Assembly (NCBI GenBank): GCA_963717125.1
Contig: CAVQVG010000014.1
Span: 127,158 to 191,157 of the forward strand
DNA from: RYN-230 sp963717125
GTDB taxonomy: Bacteria > Actinomycetota > Actinomycetes > Streptosporangiales > Streptosporangiaceae
Direction of reading: 5' to 3'
DNA length: 64,000 bases
Notes under the pieces: model-generated
Seen by the model: the letters and a program-made list of their open reading frames with translations, nothing else
Told to the model about the DNA's origin: nothing
Databases searched by the model: none
Part shown: in pieces, positions 27,727-36,611 of the stretch
Numbering within the stretch: position 1 is the first letter of the stretch
How the letters are laid out: the number at the start of each line of letters is the position of its first letter
Made by a program: the position numbers and the translations under genes

Positions 27727-28938
27727 GTGCCGGTGCCGCAGGCCAGCAGGCTCAGCAATGTCCGCTACGACATCCGGGGGCCGGTGCTGCGCCGGGCGCG
27801 GCAACTGGAAGCCGAAGGGCAGCAGATCCTCAAGCTGAACATCGGCAACACGGCGCCGTTCGGCCTGCACGCCCCGGAGGGCGTGGTGCACGACGTGGTG
27901 CAGAACATCGGCGACGCGCAGGGCTATAGCGACGCGCGTGGGATCTACCCGGCGCGGCTGGCGGTGGCCCAGTACTACACCGCTATGGGTGTGGCCGGGG
28001 TGGGGCCGGACGACGTCTACCTGGGCAACGGCGTGTCCGAGCTGATCGTGATGGCGCTCCAGGCGCTGCTGAACCCCGGGGACGAGGTCCTGGTGCCGAG
28101 CCCGGACTACCCGTTGTGGACCGGCGCGGTGCACCTGTGCGGCGCCCGGGCCGCGCACTACCGCTGCGACGAGCAGGCCGGCTGGGCTCCTGACCTGGAC
28201 GACGTGGCCGCGAAGATCACCCCGAACACCCGGGCGCTGGTGATCATCAACCCGAACAACCCGACCGGGGCGGTGTACTCGCGGGACACCTTGCAGGACC
28301 TGCTCGGCCTGGCCCGGCGGCACGGCCTGCTGGTGCTGGCCGACGAGATCTACGACAAGATCCTCTACGACGGCGCGGCGCACGAGTTGACCGCGGCGCT
28401 CGCCCCCGACCTGGTGGTGCTCACTCTGTCCGGGCTGTCCAAGACCTACCGCGCGCCGGGCTTCCGGTCCGGCTGGCTGATGGTCAGCGGGCCGCGCCGC
28501 GAGGCAGCCGAGTACCTGGAGGGCCTGGAGCTGCTGGCCAACATGCGGATGTGCCCGAACGTGCCGGCCCAGTACGCGATCCAGACCGCCCTCGGCGGCC
28601 TGCAGAGCATCACCGCGCTGCTGCAGCCAGGCGGCCGGCTGCGCGATCAGCGGGACTACGCGTGGCACAAGCTCAATGAGATCCCCGGCGTGGACTGCGT
28701 CAAGCCACAGGGCGCGCTCTACGTGTTCCCCCGGCTCGACTCCGACGTATACAAGATCTCTGACGACCAGCAACTGGTCATCGACCTGCTGGAGCAGCAG
28801 CACTTGCTGCTGTCCCACGGCACCGGGTTCAACCTGGACACCCCGGACCACCTGCGGCTGGTGTTCCTGGCCGGGGTGGACGTGCTGGACGACGCCATCG
28901 GGCGCCTAGCCGCGTTCCTGGACACCTACCAGCAGTAG
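27727..28938 (+). CDS. PLP-dependent aminotransferase, AlaA-like
   Basis: 403-residue fold-type I aminotransferase with a GTG start (27727) six bases after AGGAGG. Landmarks: LKLNIGNTAPFGLHAPEGVV, GYSDARGIYPARLAVAQYY, IINPNNPTGAVYSRD, VLADEIYDKILYDG, the PLP-lysine block SGLSKTYRAPGFRSGWL, and CVKPQGALYVFPRL. This pattern matches AlaA/AlaT glutamate-pyruvate aminotransferases that make L-alanine, though aspartate aminotransferases are close. Monocistronic as read; a GC-rich repeat lies after its stop. Confidence 0.9.
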   Translation: MPVPQASRLSNVRYDIRGPVLRRARQLEAEGQQILKLNIGNTAPFGLHAPEGVVHDVVQNIGDAQGYSDARGIYPARLAVAQYYTAMGVAGVGPDDVYLGNGVSELIVMALQALLNPGDEVLVPSPDYPLWTGAVHLCGARAAHYRCDEQAGWAPDLDDVAAKITPNTRALVIINPNNPTGAVYSRDTLQDLLGLARRHGLLVLADEIYDKILYDGAAHELTAALAPDLVVLTLSGLSKTYRAPGFRSGWLMVSGPRREAAEYLEGLELLANMRMCPNVPAQYAIQTALGGLQSITALLQPGGRLRDQRDYAWHKLNEIPGVDCVKPQGALYVFPRLDSDVYKISDDQQLVIDLLEQQHLLLSHGTGFNLDTPDHLRLVFLAGVDVLDDAIGRLAAFLDTYQQ

Positions 28939-28941
28939 CTA

Positions 28942-29092
28942 GCCCGGGGGGACGACCCCCCGGACCCCCCGATCGCCCTTCGGCCGAGGCCGGCGGAGCC
29001 CGCCGGGACCGGCTGGGGAAGCTCAACAGTTCCGATCGCGCTCCGCGCGAGGGGCGCCGGCCAGCCGCCGCCCCGACCCCCCGATCGCCGCT
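28942..29092. repeat. GC-rich palindromic intergenic repeat, family R1 copy C
   Basis: Starts four bases after the aminotransferase stop with the same GCCCGGGGGGACGACCCCCC block as copy A at 4230, then CCCCCCGATCGCC; a second short match (CCCCCCGATCGCCGCT) occurs at about 29077-29092. The middle is diverged. It fills a gap between two convergent genes and could serve as a bidirectional terminator, since the first block is strongly self-complementary. Confidence 0.65.
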
Positions 29093-30059
29093 ACACCTCG
29101 AACACGACCTTGCCGAACAGGTCGCCATTGATCATCGCGGCAAAGCCGTCCCGCGCCTGCGCCAGCGGCAGCACCCGGTCGATCCTGGGCCGCACCCCGG
29201 TCTGCTCGAGGAAATGGGTCAGCCGGGCCAGCTGGGCACGGGTGCCCATGGTCGAGCCGACGATGGACAGCTGCAGGAAGAACACCCGGCTCAGCTCCGC
29301 CGGCGGGACCGCCCCGCTGGTCGCCCCGGAAATCACGATCCGGCCGCCGGGCCGCAGCGCGCGCAGCGAGTGGGCCCAGGTCGCCTCGCCGACCGTCTCC
29401 AGCACCGCGTCGACCCGCTCCGGCAGCCGGGCGCCGGCCGGGAAGACCTGGTCGGCGCCGAGCTCCCGGGCCCGGTCCCGCTTTTCCTCACTCCGGCTGG
29501 TGGCCCAGACCCGGAAGCCCGCGGCCCGGCCGAGCACGATCAGCGCGGTCGCGACCCCGCCGCCCGCGCCCTGGACCAGCACGGTGGACCCCGGCTGCAG
29601 GCCGGACTTGTCGAACAGCATCCGGTAGGCGGTGAGGTAGGCGGTGGGCAGGCAGGCGGCCTCGGCGAAGGACAGCGCGGCGGGCTTGGGCACCAGGTTG
29701 CGCCGGGGCACGGCCACCCGCTCGGCGAACGTCCCGTCGTAGCGCTCGGAGAGCAGCGACCGGCCGGGATCCAGGGTCTCGTCGCCGTCCACCTTCGCCG
29801 GGTCGCCGATCACCGAGTGCACCACGACCTCGTTGCCGTCCTCGTTGACCCCGGCGGCGTCACACCCCAGCACGATGGGCAGCCGGTCCGCCGCGATGCC
29901 CACCCCGCGCAGGCTCCACACGTCATGGTGGTTGAGCGCGGTGGCCCGCACCGCGACCGTGGTCCAGCCGGGCTCCGGCGCCGGTTCCGGGTGCTCGCCG
30001 AGCTCCAGCCCGGCCAGCGGGACATCGGGGTCGATGCGTGCGGCAGTCACAGCGAACAT
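29091..30059 (-). CDS. Medium-chain (MDR) zinc-binding-type dehydrogenase / quinone oxidoreductase
   Basis: About 322 residues. The N-terminal GroES-like domain has ALNHHDVWSLRG and LPIVLGCDAAGV; the Rossmann domain has VLVQGAGGGVATALIVLGRAAG, with a glycine-rich nucleotide loop, and FRVWATSRSEEKRDRARELGA. The classical cysteine-rich structural zinc loop is absent, so it is closer to zinc-independent quinone oxidoreductases. The ATG at 30059 (MFAVTAARI) begins the domain. Convergent with the aminotransferase across a repeat, divergent from the CGNR gene. Substrate unknown. Confidence 0.88.
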   Translation of the reverse strand: MFAVTAARIDPDVPLAGLELGEHPEPAPEPGWTTVAVRATALNHHDVWSLRGVGIAADRLPIVLGCDAAGVNEDGNEVVVHSVIGDPAKVDGDETLDPGRSLLSERYDGTFAERVAVPRRNLVPKPAALSFAEAACLPTAYLTAYRMLFDKSGLQPGSTVLVQGAGGGVATALIVLGRAAGFRVWATSRSEEKRDRARELGADQVFPAGARLPERVDAVLETVGEATWAHSLRALRPGGRIVISGATSGAVPPAELSRVFFLQLSIVGSTMGTRAQLARLTHFLEQTGVRPRIDRVLPLAQARDGFAAMINGDLFGKVVFEV

Positions 30060-30219
30060 GGGCCGCACCTTAGCGTCCCCGGCCCGGCCGCTGCGCGGGC
30101 AGGGCAGGTGCACATAACCTGACCATCCGCTCTGAAGGGCCGGCCGGGTAAGTAAGTCTGTGCCATACTCGGGTGCGGGGAAGCGGACCCCGATGTCCCC
30201 CAGCAGCCGAAGGACTGGA

Positions 30220-30792
30220 GTGGATCTCACCTCCTATGCCGAGCTGGCGGTGCGCTTGGTCAACGCAGGCGACGCTGGCGACGGCCACCAGGATGAGCTC
30301 GCCACCACCGAGGCATATCGTGCCTTGACGGCGGACCGGGCCTATCTCCGTGCCCGGATCGCAGCAGGCGACCTCGAGGCGCTCCGGCAACTGCGCACCG
30401 AGCTCCGGCTGATCTTCGCGGCCTGCATCGCCGGAAACGAGGAGGACGCGGCCGCCCGGCTGAACGCGCTGCTGACCCGGCACCCGATCCATCCGGAGAT
30501 CGCCCGGCACGACGGCCAGCCGTGGCACCTGCACCATGCCGAGAGCGGCTCGGCGGCCGACCAGTACGCCGCGGGCGCGGTGCTCGGCCTGGCCCGGGTG
30601 GTCACCGAGCTGGGCACCGACCGGCTCCGCCGGTGTGAGGCCGCGTCCTGTGGCAACGTCTTCGTGGACCTGACCCCGGGCCGGACGCAGAGCTACTGCG
30701 GGGACCGCTGCGCGGGCACGGCCACGGTGACCGCGCTCCGGGACCGGCGGCGCGGCCAGGATGCCGGCCAGGCGTCACACGCGGCCATCTGA
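30220..30792 (+). CDS. CGNR zinc-finger (ABATE-domain) putative regulator
   Basis: 190 residues from a GTG at 30220 (VDLTSYAELAVRLVNAG, the standard N-terminus of the family). The C-terminal CGNR finger reads CEAASCGNVFVDLTPGRTQ then SYCGDRCAGTATVTALRDRR, with four metal cysteines and the basic helix after it. The N-terminal ABATE domain is predicted to sense a ligand. Family members are treated as transcription factors linked to stress or ribonucleotide binding, but few are characterised. ATG at 30193 is a possible longer start. Confidence 0.85.
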   Translation: MDLTSYAELAVRLVNAGDAGDGHQDELATTEAYRALTADRAYLRARIAAGDLEALRQLRTELRLIFAACIAGNEEDAAARLNALLTRHPIHPEIARHDGQPWHLHHAESGSAADQYAAGAVLGLARVVTELGTDRLRRCEAASCGNVFVDLTPGRTQSYCGDRCAGTATVTALRDRRRGQDAGQASHAAI

Positions 30793-31010
30793 TTCCCGGA
30801 ACTCTCCGCAGGTGTCCCACCTGCGGTTAATCACGACCATCCGGGTCGCCATCAGATGCAGCAATACGTATCTCCGTGTCAACGGATCGTAACTCGCGTT
30901 ACCGAAATGAAGCCGGCGACTTCTTCTCAGGCTGTTTGACGATCATTACCATGAGCCCTACTCCACGGCCGTATGGCCCACGTATGCGGACCGGAAAGAA
31001 GGTCTCGAGC

Positions 31011-32688
31011 ATGGCAACTGAGGCGGTAGCCACCACTACCAAACCGACCGACGTCGGCCTCAAACGCGAGATGGGGCTGATCGGGGCTACCTGGGCGTCT
31101 GAGACCTCGATCATCGGCTCGGGCTGGCTGTTCGGCGCGCTGTTCGCCGCGCAGGCGGCGGGGACCGCAGCCCTGCTGGGCTGGATCATCGCCGGCGTGA
31201 TCGTCAGCATCCTGGCGCTCGTGCATGCCGAGCTAGGTGCGATGTACCCGGTCTCCGGCGGTACAGCCCGATTCCCGCACTTCGCGTTCGGCAGCATCGC
31301 CGGCATTTCGTTCGGCTTCTTCTCCTGGCTGCAGGCGGTCACGGTCGCGCCCATCGAGTGCTTCGCCGTGATGACCTACGGGTCGTACTACTGGCACGGC
31401 CTGTACAACTCCACCACGAGCAACGTCACCGGGCTGGGCTTCGCGATGACGATCGTCCTGATGGCGATCTTCACCGCGATCAACTTCCTGGGCATGCGGC
31501 TGTTCTCCCGAGTCAACGCGGGCATCACCTGGTGGAAGGTGGCCGTCCCGGTCCTCGCCATCATCGTGCTGCTGTTCAAGTTCCACCCCAATAACCTCGG
31601 GGCGGGCGGCGGTTTCATGCCCTACGGGATCAAAGCCCTGTTCGGCGCCATCCCGTCGGCCGGCATCGTGTTCGCCTACCTCGGCTTCGAGCAGGCCGAC
31701 CAGCTGGCGGGCGAGATCAAGAACCCGCAGCGGAACCTGCCCCGGGCGATCCTGCTCGCCACCGGGATCGGCATCGTGATCTACGTCCTGCTCCAGCTCG
31801 TGTTCATCGGCGCGATGCCGCACGGCCTGATCTCGGGCCCCAAGGGCTGGGGCGGCATTGCCAGCACCAACCCCATCGCGATCGGGCCGTTCGCCGGCCT
31901 GGCTGGCGTGGTGGGCCTCGGCTGGCTGGCGATCATCCTGCGGCTCGACGCGTTCATCTCGCCGTTCGGCACCGGCCTGATCTACCAGACCTCGACCTCG
32001 CGCGTCGGCTACGGCCTGGGCCGGAACAGGTACTACCCGCAGATCTTCACCAGGGTCGACAGGAACGGCGTGCCCTGGTTCAGCCTGATCATCGCGTTCC
32101 TGCTCGGCCTGGTGTTCCTGCTGCCGTTCCCGAGCTGGCACTCTCTGGTCGGCCTGGTCACCTCGGCGTCGGTGCTGATGTACGCCGGGGCGCCGCTGTC
32201 CCTGTCTGCTTTCCGCGGGCAGGTTCCCGATGCGAGCCTGGCCCTACCGGGTGCCTGCCGCCCCGGTGCTGGCGCCGCTCGCGTTCATCTTCGCCAACCT
32301 GATCATCTACTGGTCCGGCTTCGAGGTGCTCTTGAAGCTGGGTGTCGCGATCGTGATCGGCTACGCGGTAATCGGCGTGTTCATGGCCTACGACCAGAAC
32401 CGGCCGCCGCTGGACTGGAAGTCGGCGGTGTGGCTGCCGGTCTACCTGATCGGCATGGGCGTCATTTCCTGGCAGGGCCAGTTCAGCGGCGCGTCGTCAA
32501 GTGATAAGCACCCGCAGGCACCGACGAACACCTTCCACCTCCCGTTCTGGTGGGACATGGCGGTCGTGGCCGCGTTCAGCCTGGTCATCTACTTCTGGGC
32601 GATGGCCACCAAGCTGTCCAGGGCGGAGATGCTCAACCTGGTCGAGCGGCAGTCCGGCGAAGAGCCTGGCGAGCGGATCCGGCACTGA
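31011..32688 (+). CDS. APC-superfamily amino acid permease, frameshifted
   Basis: Secondary transporter with twelve or so helices, about 558 residues once one base is removed. The ATG at 31011 follows AGAAGG. N-terminal GLIGATWASETSIIGSGWL and LGWIIAGVIVSILALVHAEL show the helix 1 break and conserved glutamate, and IKNPQRNLPRAILLATG is the usual cytoplasmic loop. After AGAPLSLSAFRGQVPDASL the next conserved segment PYRVPAAPVLAPLAFIF lies in the +1 frame, so an extra base near 32240 is inferred; the C-terminal helices then read through to 32688. A hairpin terminator follows. Substrate unknown. Confidence 0.88.
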
Positions 32689-32706
32689 TCGGCTAACCGC
32701 ACTCCT

Positions 32707-32745
32707 GGGGACCCCCGCCCGCTGGGCGGGGGTCCCCGACGTTTT
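32707..32745 (+). terminator. Strong rho-independent terminator
   Basis: A perfect 14-bp stem GGGGACCCCCGCCC (32707-32720) pairs with GGGCGGGGGTCCCC (32724-32737) around a three-base loop, followed by GACGTTTT. It ends the permease transcript and, read from the other strand, also follows the sodX stop at 32744, so it probably serves both convergent genes. Confidence 0.88.
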
Positions 32746-33069
32746 ACCGGCCCGGGCCGCGCCGGTAGCGGAGCAGCACCCGGCCGCTGATCAGGTCGCC
32801 GGGCACGGCGCCGAACGACCGGCTGTCCACCGCGCCCACGCCCTGATTGTCCGATTCCAGCCACCAGCCCTGGCCGGTCCGCCGCGCCGCCCGCTTGACC
32901 AGGAGGAAGTCCGTCCGGTCCGGGTGCCAGGCGACGACGAGCTGGCCCGGCCGGACCCGGGCGGCCGGCCAGGCCACAGGCCGCGCCAGACGAGCAGCCA
33001 GTCCCCGGGCCGCAGGGCGGGGGCCATGGACGGCTCCACGACCGCAACCGTCGATAGCGGCCAGCGCAT
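32744..33069 (-). CDS. sodX: Nickel-superoxide-dismutase maturation protease (S26 signal-peptidase type), frameshifted
   Basis: Small S26-family protease that removes the N-terminal leader of pro-SodN so the nickel hook can form. About 108 residues when the frame is repaired. The nucleophile segment VVEPSMAPALRPGDWLLVW (catalytic Ser in PSM) is in the first frame from the ATG at 33069, preceded by GGGAGGGC. The second part, RVRPGQLVVAWHPDRTDFLLVK with the catalytic Lys in LLVKRA and WWLESDNQGVGAVDSRSFG, is one frame away; a missing base near 32975-32990 is inferred. Divergent from sodN 83 bases away, the normal arrangement. Confidence 0.9.
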
Positions 33070-33152
33070 CTGCCCTCCCAGGTTCGAGCGGAGACCGACG
33101 GGGTAGTGTCGGTTCCCGGGTACCCATGATCCGACATGAGAGAAGGGGATCA
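33070..33152. promoter_or_regulatory. sodN-sodX divergent control region with inverted repeat
   Basis: This 83-base spacer must hold both promoters. TGTCGG (33107-33112) and CCGACA (33131-33136) form a widely spaced inverted repeat, with the palindrome CCCGGGTACCC between. The nickel regulator Nur controls sod genes in Streptomyces, but its TTGCA-type box was not recognised, so the repeat's role is open. Confidence 0.4.
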
Positions 33153-33566
33153 ATGAGACTGCTGGCACGTCTCCTTGAGCCGAAGACCATCGCGCACGCA
33201 CACTGTGACCTCCCGTGCGGCGTCTATGACCCGGCCCAGGCACGGATCGAGGCCGAGTCTGTCAAGGCCATCATCCAGAAGTACAACGACAGCTCGGACC
33301 CGGCGTTCCAGACCCGCGCGCTGCTCATCAAGGAGCAGCGGTCGGACCTGGTCAAGCATCACCTGTGGGTGCTGTGGACGGACTACTTCAAGCCGCCGCA
33401 CTTCGAGAAGTACCCGCAGCTCAACCAGCTGTTCAACGAGGCCACCAAGCTGGCCGGCGGGGGCCCGGGCGGCACCAAGAGCAGCACCGACGTGGCCACC
33501 GCGGACGCGCTGCTGGCCAAGATCGAGGAGATCAGCAAGATCTTCTGGGAGACGAAGCAGGGCTGA
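33153..33566 (+). CDS. sodN: Nickel superoxide dismutase precursor
   Basis: Ni-SOD, a cytoplasmic homohexamer dismutating superoxide. The ATG at 33153 follows GAGAAGGGG and gives 137 residues: a 16-residue leader ending IAHA, then the mature N-terminus HCDLPCGVYDP, the nickel hook with His1, Cys2 and Cys6. The rest is the four-helix bundle (IEAESVKAIIQKYNDSSDP, LVKHHLWVLWTDYFKPPH). SodX next door would cleave before His1. Expression in relatives is nickel-induced. A perfect hairpin follows at 33612. Confidence 0.97.
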   Translation: MRLLARLLEPKTIAHAHCDLPCGVYDPAQARIEAESVKAIIQKYNDSSDPAFQTRALLIKEQRSDLVKHHLWVLWTDYFKPPHFEKYPQLNQLFNEATKLAGGGPGGTKSSTDVATADALLAKIEEISKIFWETKQG

Positions 33567-33611
33567 CCAGCGGACTGGACCGCCGGGAAATCTGGCGGTT
33601 GCCGCTTTGCC

Positions 33612-33643
33612 GAGGCCGCGCGGGCCACTGCCCGCGCGGCCTC
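33612..33643 (+). terminator. Hairpin downstream of sodN
   Basis: A perfect 14-bp stem, GAGGCCGCGCGGGC and GCCCGCGCGGCCTC, with a four-base loop CACT. It lacks a T-run, so it is either a GC-rich actinomycete-type terminator or a 3'-end stabiliser for sodN mRNA. Confidence 0.7.
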
Positions 33644-33859
33644 TGGCATGCTGGCTGGTAGGCCGGCCCGCCGCCGTGACGACCGGCCCGGTGGCTATCT
33701 CGTGCCGGCTTGTGGTGATTGTGCCCTGGTCAGCCCGAGATTGCGTGATCACTTCACGGGGCGCCGCGTCAGCGCCGCCCGCCGCGGACGGTAGGTTGCA
33801 AGTCAACACAGCGACGGCCGCCAGCAGCGCGGGATGGCTGGTGGTACTGGAGGACGAAC

Positions 33860-34318
33860 GTGACGGAAGAGACGACAGCACCGGCAGCCGCGGCCGTGCC
33901 CACCGCGGTACGCGGCGAACCGGCGGCCCCCGCGGCGGAAGACCGGGTGACGATCCGGATGCCCGCCGAGGGCGCCTACCTGTCCGTGCTCCGCACGGCC
34001 ACCGCTGGCCTGGCCGCTCGCCTCGACTTCACGCTGGACGAGATCGAGGACCTGCGCATAGCGGTGGACGAGGCGTGCGGCCTGCTGCTCAGCCAGGCCA
34101 GACCCGGGGCCGACCTGGACTGCGACTTCACCTTGGCCGAGGACAGCATGACCATCGCCGTGTCGGTGCCGAGCCAGCGGGCCCAGTTGCCCGCCCGGGA
34201 CACGTTCGCCTGGACGGTGCTCTCGGCCCTGGCGGGGAGCGTGGACGCCTGGGCCGGACCGGGCGACCGGCTGACGATCATGCTGCGGAAGACCCGCGAG
34301 CTGTCGAGGTCCGGGTGA
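33860..34318 (+). CDS. RsbW-type anti-sigma factor (HATPase kinase-like)
   Basis: 152-residue GHKL-fold protein like RsbW/UsfX/SpoIIAB. After an Ala/Pro-rich N-terminus it has YLSVLRTATAGLAARLDFT, then the N-box helix DEIEDLRIAVDEACGLLLS and a C-terminal GDRLTIMLRKTREL. The GTG at 33860 is preceded by weak GGACGAAC. Its stop overlaps the sigma gene by a GTGA, so they are co-translated in near-equal amounts. Anti-anti-sigma and phosphatase partners are not in the window. It would hold the downstream sigma factor inactive and be released under stress. Confidence 0.9.
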   Translation: MTEETTAPAAAAVPTAVRGEPAAPAAEDRVTIRMPAEGAYLSVLRTATAGLAARLDFTLDEIEDLRIAVDEACGLLLSQARPGADLDCDFTLAEDSMTIAVSVPSQRAQLPARDTFAWTVLSALAGSVDAWAGPGDRLTIMLRKTRELSRSG

Positions 34319-35220
34319 CCGAGGAAATCGAGGTCCGGGTGCCGCGGAAGATGGAGGCCGGGGTGACTGACGATATCGAGGTCGAGGTGGCCGCCGATAT
34401 CGAGGTCGAGGTGCACGTGGCCGAGCCCGGCCTGACCGCCACCGCACGGATCCAGCACGCGGTCCCGGACCGGGGCCGGGCCCGGGAGCTTTTCGAGCGG
34501 CTGGCGGTACTGCCCCAGGGTGACGCGGAACGGCTGCGCATCCGCGGCGAACTGGTGGAGCTGCACCTGCCGCTGGTGGAGTACCTGGCCCGGCGGTTCC
34601 GCAACCGCGGCGAATGGCTCGACGACCTGACCCAGGTAGCCACGATCGGCCTGATCAAGTCCATCGACCGGTTCGACCTGGCCCGCGGGGTGGAGTTCTC
34701 CACCTACGCCACCCCCACCATCGTGGGAGAGATCAAGCGGCACTTCCGGGACAAGGGCTGGGCGGTGCGGGTGCCCCGGCGGCTCCAGGAGCTCAAGCTC
34801 GCCTTGACCAAGGCCATCGGTGACCTGGCCCAGCGGGAGGGCCGGGCGCCCACCGTCGCGGAGATCGCCGCGCACCTGCAGATGACCGAGGAAGAGGTGC
34901 TGGAGGGCCTGGAGTCGGCCAACGCCTACTCCACGGTGTCGCTGGATGCCCCGGACTCCGGGGACGACGACGCGCCCGCGGTGGCCGAGTCGCTCGGCAT
35001 GCTGGATGACGCCCTGGAGGGAGTGGAGTACCGGGAGTCGCTCAAGCCGCTGCTCGAACAGCTGCCGAGCCGGGAAAAGCGCATCCTGCTGCTGCGCTTC
35101 TTCGGCAACATGACCCAGTCGCAGATCGCCAGCGAGCTCGGCATCTCCCAGATGCACGTGTCGCGGCTGCTGGCCAGGACGCTGGCCCAGCTCCGGGAGG
35201 GCCTGACCGCGGAAGACTGA
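34315..35220 (+). CDS. SigB/SigF-family RNA polymerase sigma factor with repeat-expanded N-terminus
   Basis: 301-residue sigma-70 group 3 factor. Region 2 is EWLDDLTQVATIGLIKSIDR with EFSTYATPTIVGEIKRHFRD, region 3 runs through GWAVRVPRRLQELKLALTKA and region 4 is MTQSQIASELGISQMHVSRL. The GTG at 34315 overlaps the anti-sigma stop. The first 40 or so residues are unusual: EIEVRV, DIEVEV and DIEVEVHV arise from a repeated 15-base DNA unit (ATCGAGGTCGAGGTG), giving an acidic low-complexity tail. A later start within the repeats is possible. With the anti-sigma gene it forms a general-stress module. Confidence 0.93.
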   Translation: MTEEIEVRVPRKMEAGVTDDIEVEVAADIEVEVHVAEPGLTATARIQHAVPDRGRARELFERLAVLPQGDAERLRIRGELVELHLPLVEYLARRFRNRGEWLDDLTQVATIGLIKSIDRFDLARGVEFSTYATPTIVGEIKRHFRDKGWAVRVPRRLQELKLALTKAIGDLAQREGRAPTVAEIAAHLQMTEEEVLEGLESANAYSTVSLDAPDSGDDDAPAVAESLGMLDDALEGVEYRESLKPLLEQLPSREKRILLLRFFGNMTQSQIASELGISQMHVSRLLARTLAQLREGLTAED

Positions 35221-35231
35221 CCGGCGCGGAT

Positions 35232-35636
35232 CTAGCGCGGCGGCTGGCTGGGCGAGGCCTGCCGCCCGCCCAGGGCGCGCAGGCTGGGCGGTACCAGCAG
35301 CGTCGTGAACCCGGCCAGCGCGAGCAGCAGGCACGGCACGCCCCACGCGTACCGGTGCCCCTGCACCAGGTAGATGCCGACGATGCCGACAAACAGCTGG
35401 GTCAGCAACGCGGGCGTGCGGGTCCACCGGCGGGCCCGGGCCAGCCCGACGGCGATCCAGGCCAGCACGCCGGCGGTAGCCACCCCGATGATGGTGAGCG
35501 CGATCCCGCTGCCGGTCTGATATGACTTGCCCGCGGCCGTGTCCACGCCGGACAGCACGCTGGCCGCCAGCACGATGACGGCCTCGGCGGCCTGTGCTCC
35601 CGCCGCACCAAGCAGGCTCGACGGCCTCTCCCGCAT
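35232..35636 (-). CDS. Small four-helix membrane protein, unknown function
   Basis: About 134 residues, four hydrophobic helices (AAEAVIVLAASVLSG, ALTIIGVATAGVLAWIAVGL, LLTQLFVGIVGIYLV, GVPCLLLALAGFTTLLV) with a basic loop ARARRWTRTP. The ATG at 35636 has GGAGG at a proper distance; one at 35645 abuts it. Proteins like this occur beside the diacylglycerol-kinase-like gene in Streptomyces. Convergent with the sigma gene, divergent from the lipid kinase. No functional motif. Confidence 0.72.
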   Translation of the reverse strand: MRERPSSLLGAAGAQAAEAVIVLAASVLSGVDTAAGKSYQTGSGIALTIIGVATAGVLAWIAVGLARARRWTRTPALLTQLFVGIVGIYLVQGHRYAWGVPCLLLALAGFTTLLVPPSLRALGGRQASPSQPPR

Positions 35637-35671
35637 CTCCAGCATCCTCCGTGCCTCGCTACCCTGAGCGC

Positions 35672-36611
35672 GTGCGTGCGCTCCTCATTGTCAACCCACG
35701 GGCCACCTCGACGACCCAGCTACGCCGTGAGGTCATCACGCACGCCCTCGCCTCCCAGATGGATCTGGAGGTCGTGGAGACACGCTACCGGGGTCACGCG
35801 GCCAGCCTGGCCGCGGCGGCCGTGGCAGGCGGTCACGAGCTGGTGCTCACGCTGGGCGGTGACGGCACGGTCAACGAGGCGGTCAATGGGCTGCTGCTGG
35901 AGCATAACGGCCTGGTGCCCGCGCTGGCCGCGCTGCCCGGCGGCAACGCCAACGTGTTCACCCGGTCGCTCGGCCTGCCCACCGACCCGGTGGATGCGAC
36001 CGGGCGGGTGATCGAGGCGCTGGAAGCGGGCCGGTCGCGCCGCCTCGGGCTGGGCCGCATCGACCCCGGCGGCCGGTCCAGCCGGTACTTCACGTTCAAC
36101 GCCGGGCTGGGCCTGGACGCCGAGGTGGTCCGGGTCATCGAGGGCCTGCGGGCCCGCGGCCGGTCGGTCACCCCGCGGCTGTACCTGTGGACCGCACTCC
36201 GCCAGTTCTACACGGTCACCGACCGGCGCCACCCGGCGCTGACCCTGGAGCGCCGCGGCCAGCCCCCGGTCGGGCACCTGTTCTTCGGCATCGTGTCCAA
36301 CACGGCGCCGTGGACCTACCTGGGCCGCCTGCCGGTCAACCCCAGCCCAGCGGCGGACTTCGACACCGGCCTCGACCTGTTCGCGCTGCGCCTGCTGCGC
36401 ACGGCCTGGCACGCTGAAAGCGCTGCGCCAGATGTTCGCCAGCCGGGCCGACCCACCCAGCGGCCGGGACGTGCTCAGCCTGCACGACCAGCCCGAGTTC
36501 GTGATATCGGCCAGCCGGCCGGTGGCGGTGCAGGTTGACGGGGAGTACATGGGCGAGCACGAGCAGGTCAGGTTTCGTTCCGTTCCGGACGTTCTGCGGG
36601 TAATTGCCTGA
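35672..36611 (+). CDS. Diacylglycerol-kinase-family lipid kinase, frameshifted
   Basis: DgkB/YegS-type kinase of about 312 residues once one base is removed. LIVNPRATSTTQ is the N-terminal motif, TLGGDGTVNEAVNGLL the ATP-binding GGDGT loop, and LPGGNANVFTRSLG the next signature. After LDLFALRLLRTAW the conserved C-terminus (TLKALRQMFASR, VAVQVDGEYMGEHEQVRF) continues in the +1 frame from an extra C near 36410 and stops at 36611. The GTG at 35672 starts the fold. Membrane-associated lipid phosphorylation is the family role. Confidence 0.9.
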
